Shown one piece after another: positions 14,929-15,985 of a DNA stretch of 15,985 bases. A program made the translations under genes and the position numbers. Numbering within the stretch: position 1 is the stretch's first letter; each line of letters opens with the position of its first letter. This stretch comes from Gammaproteobacteria bacterium (lineage in GTDB: Bacteria > Pseudomonadota > Gammaproteobacteria > BMS3Bbin11): contig JAUWVE010000012.1 of assembly GCA_030617565.1 (NCBI GenBank), positions 1-15,985 on the forward strand, in the 5' to 3' direction. The notes below the pieces were generated by a model. The model had not been told where the DNA came from, did no database searches, and saw only the letters and a list, made by a program, of their open reading frames with translations.

Positions 14929-15865
14929 TTCGCGCGGCATGGCACTGGTCATCGTTATCTTTATCCTGTCTCTTATGACCATTACGGCAGTCTGGTTGGT
15001 CGATGTCATGATGATTTCTGTACGCCGCACGGAAAACATTCGAGATAGCGAGCAGGCCCATCAGATCGCCGTGGCATCCGAGATGTGGGGTGTTTCTGTA
15101 CTGGAGCTAGACGGCAGTGAAAGTACGACAGACCATCCTGCTGAGGCATGGAGTAACCTGGGAGCAGGGGTGGCGATGGAGGAGGGGACCATAGAAACCG
15201 TGATCATCGACCAACAGGGCTTGCTCAACATCAACAATCTCCTGACTGAGGCCCGGTTAGACTCGTCACCACAAAAGAGCAAGGCTCTTCCCAGCGTTTG
15301 GATCCCCGCTTTCAAGCGATTGTTGAGGTTGCTGGAGATTGATGAATCACTGGCCGACGCTGTCATCGACTGGATGGATGAGGACCAGGAAGTGCGGGGC
15401 ATTTACGGGGCTGAGGATCATGCCTATCTTGGGAAAGAACCTCCCTATCGCGCAGCAAACAGAATGTTTAACGATATCTCCGAGCTGATCTGGGTAAAAG
15501 GGTTTGACGAAAAAATCATCAACAAGCTTTCACCCTTTATGACCGCGCTGCCCACAACGGATGTTCGCATCAACATCAATACCGCACCGTTGCTTGTCAT
15601 TCGTATCATCGGTACCAGCACCTTGTCGGAACAGGAGGCAAAGACATTAATTGATGATCGGCCCCTAAAGGAGGGTTATACGATTGACGCATTTCTCAAG
15701 CATGACCGCATGGCAGGCCAATCTGAAGTAGCCACAAGGCTCAGTGGAGATAACAGTCGATATTTTAATATTGTCAGTACTGTGCAGTATGGGCGGGCAA
15801 ATTACCGGATGATCAGCCTGGTGAATCGAGTAGGGAAATTGGCAACAGTAGTGCTTCGTAGATAG
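14918..15865 (+). CDS. gspK: Type II secretion pseudopilin GspK
   Basis: The largest minor pseudopilin (315 residues), located at the pseudopilus tip. The leader MGNNSRG is followed by MALVIVIFILSLMTITAVWLV. The +5 residue is not Glu, as is characteristic of GspK. The large periplasmic domain has the family motifs: INNLL (about 104-108), DWMDEDQE, GAEDHAYLGKEPPYRAANRMF, SELIWVKGFD and ININTAP, the last in a helix-hairpin-helix-like region. The ATG at 14918 is preferred, with GAGG 6 nt upstream. An ATG at 14882 would add 12 polar residues coded within gspJ and is less likely. This is the last gene of the cluster in the window; gspL and gspM do not follow in the remaining 120 bp. Confidence 0.92.
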   Translation: MGNNSRGMALVIVIFILSLMTITAVWLVDVMMISVRRTENIRDSEQAHQIAVASEMWGVSVLELDGSESTTDHPAEAWSNLGAGVAMEEGTIETVIIDQQGLLNINNLLTEARLDSSPQKSKALPSVWIPAFKRLLRLLEIDESLADAVIDWMDEDQEVRGIYGAEDHAYLGKEPPYRAANRMFNDISELIWVKGFDEKIINKLSPFMTALPTTDVRININTAPLLVIRIIGTSTLSEQEAKTLIDDRPLKEGYTIDAFLKHDRMAGQSEVATRLSGDNSRYFNIVSTVQYGRANYRMISLVNRVGKLATVVLRR

Positions 15866-15866
15866 G

Positions 15867-15892
15867 TAAAGGGGCTAGATTAAAAATAACGC
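15867..15892 (+). repeat. Possible degenerate REP-like half-site after gspK
   Basis: GTAAAGGGGCTAGATTAAAA just after the gspK stop resembles GTAAAGGGGGCAGGTTTGAT near 13370, and both are followed within a few bases by GCCTAAG or CCTAAG. It may be a decayed member of the same repeat family. Confidence 0.3.
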
Positions 15893-15909
15893 CTAAGTCA
15901 TTGAAAAGA

Positions 15910-15956
15910 TGGTGCCTCGGAGACGATTCGAACGTCCGACCTGCCGCTTAGGAGGC
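15910..15956 (-). other. 3' half of a tRNA-Arg(CCU) gene, likely attachment-site duplicate
   Basis: Read on the minus strand, the segment starts in an anticodon loop CTCCTAA (anticodon CCU), continues through the 3' anticodon stem GCGGC and the variable region, then a T arm with GGACG, TTCGAAT and CGTCT, and ends with the 3' acceptor strand CCGAGGC followed by ACCA. The 5' half is absent: the bases upstream (15957-15985) contain no D arm, no GCCTCGG acceptor partner and no matching 5' anticodon stem. A homology break at the anticodon loop is where tyrosine integrases usually cross over in tRNA genes. It is not a functional tRNA. Confidence 0.7.
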
Positions 15957-15985
15957 ACGAGGATAATTTTCACTGTCAATAAAAT

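Noticed and set aside
15910..15985. Complete tRNA gene at the right edge
   Set aside because: The T arm, acceptor 3' strand and CCA are present, but there is no D arm, no 5' acceptor partner and the 5' anticodon stem does not pair, although the window has nearly enough length for a full gene.

Overview
The window looks like a piece of a gammaproteobacterial chromosome, probably from a chemolithoautotroph. A Calvin-cycle activase subunit (CbbO) and an aldolase lie at the left edge, an E. coli-type aceA-aceK pair and malate synthase G form a glyoxylate-shunt block in the middle, and a run of type II secretion minor pseudopilin genes lies on the right. The lineage assignment is inferred from gene content and family resemblance; no rRNA gene is present to confirm it.

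Layout. (1) 1-3231: the 3' part of cbbO, a class II fructose-bisphosphate aldolase carrying an extra C-terminal Dabb-like domain, and a convergent unrecognised gene. (2) 3234-3860: a mobile-DNA scar. An IS6-like transposase remnant is interrupted by a 156-bp non-coding palindromic element (MITE-like) with a 4-bp target duplication. (3) 3884-6326: an acetolactate-synthase-type thiamine diphosphate enzyme, convergent with a solitary CbiM-like membrane protein. (4) 6327-7479: mostly non-coding. It holds one small possible gene and a second, 158-bp copy of the palindromic element about 100 bp upstream of aceA. (5) 7480-12782: aceA-aceK on the plus strand converging on glcB on the minus strand. Together they supply isocitrate lyase, the kinase/phosphatase that sets flux at isocitrate dehydrogenase, and malate synthase. 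(6) 12783-13409: non-coding DNA with several small dyads. (7) 13410-15865: gspH-gspI-gspJ-gspK, overlapping genes for the pseudopilus-tip proteins. (8) 15910-15956: the 3' half of a tRNA-Arg(CCU) gene in reverse orientation, which looks like an attachment-site duplicate at the edge of an integrated element lying to the right of the window.

The most unusual signals are non-coding. The two MITE-like elements are palindromic over their whole length, and part of their arms changes in a coordinated way between copies. A REP-like hairpin at the gspH/gspI junction supplies the gspH stop codon and the gspI ribosome-binding site and TTG start. On the protein side, the aldolase has a Gln where a zinc-binding His is expected, plus the Dabb-like extension. 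I found no CRISPR array, rRNA, complete tRNA, recognised riboswitch or defence system.
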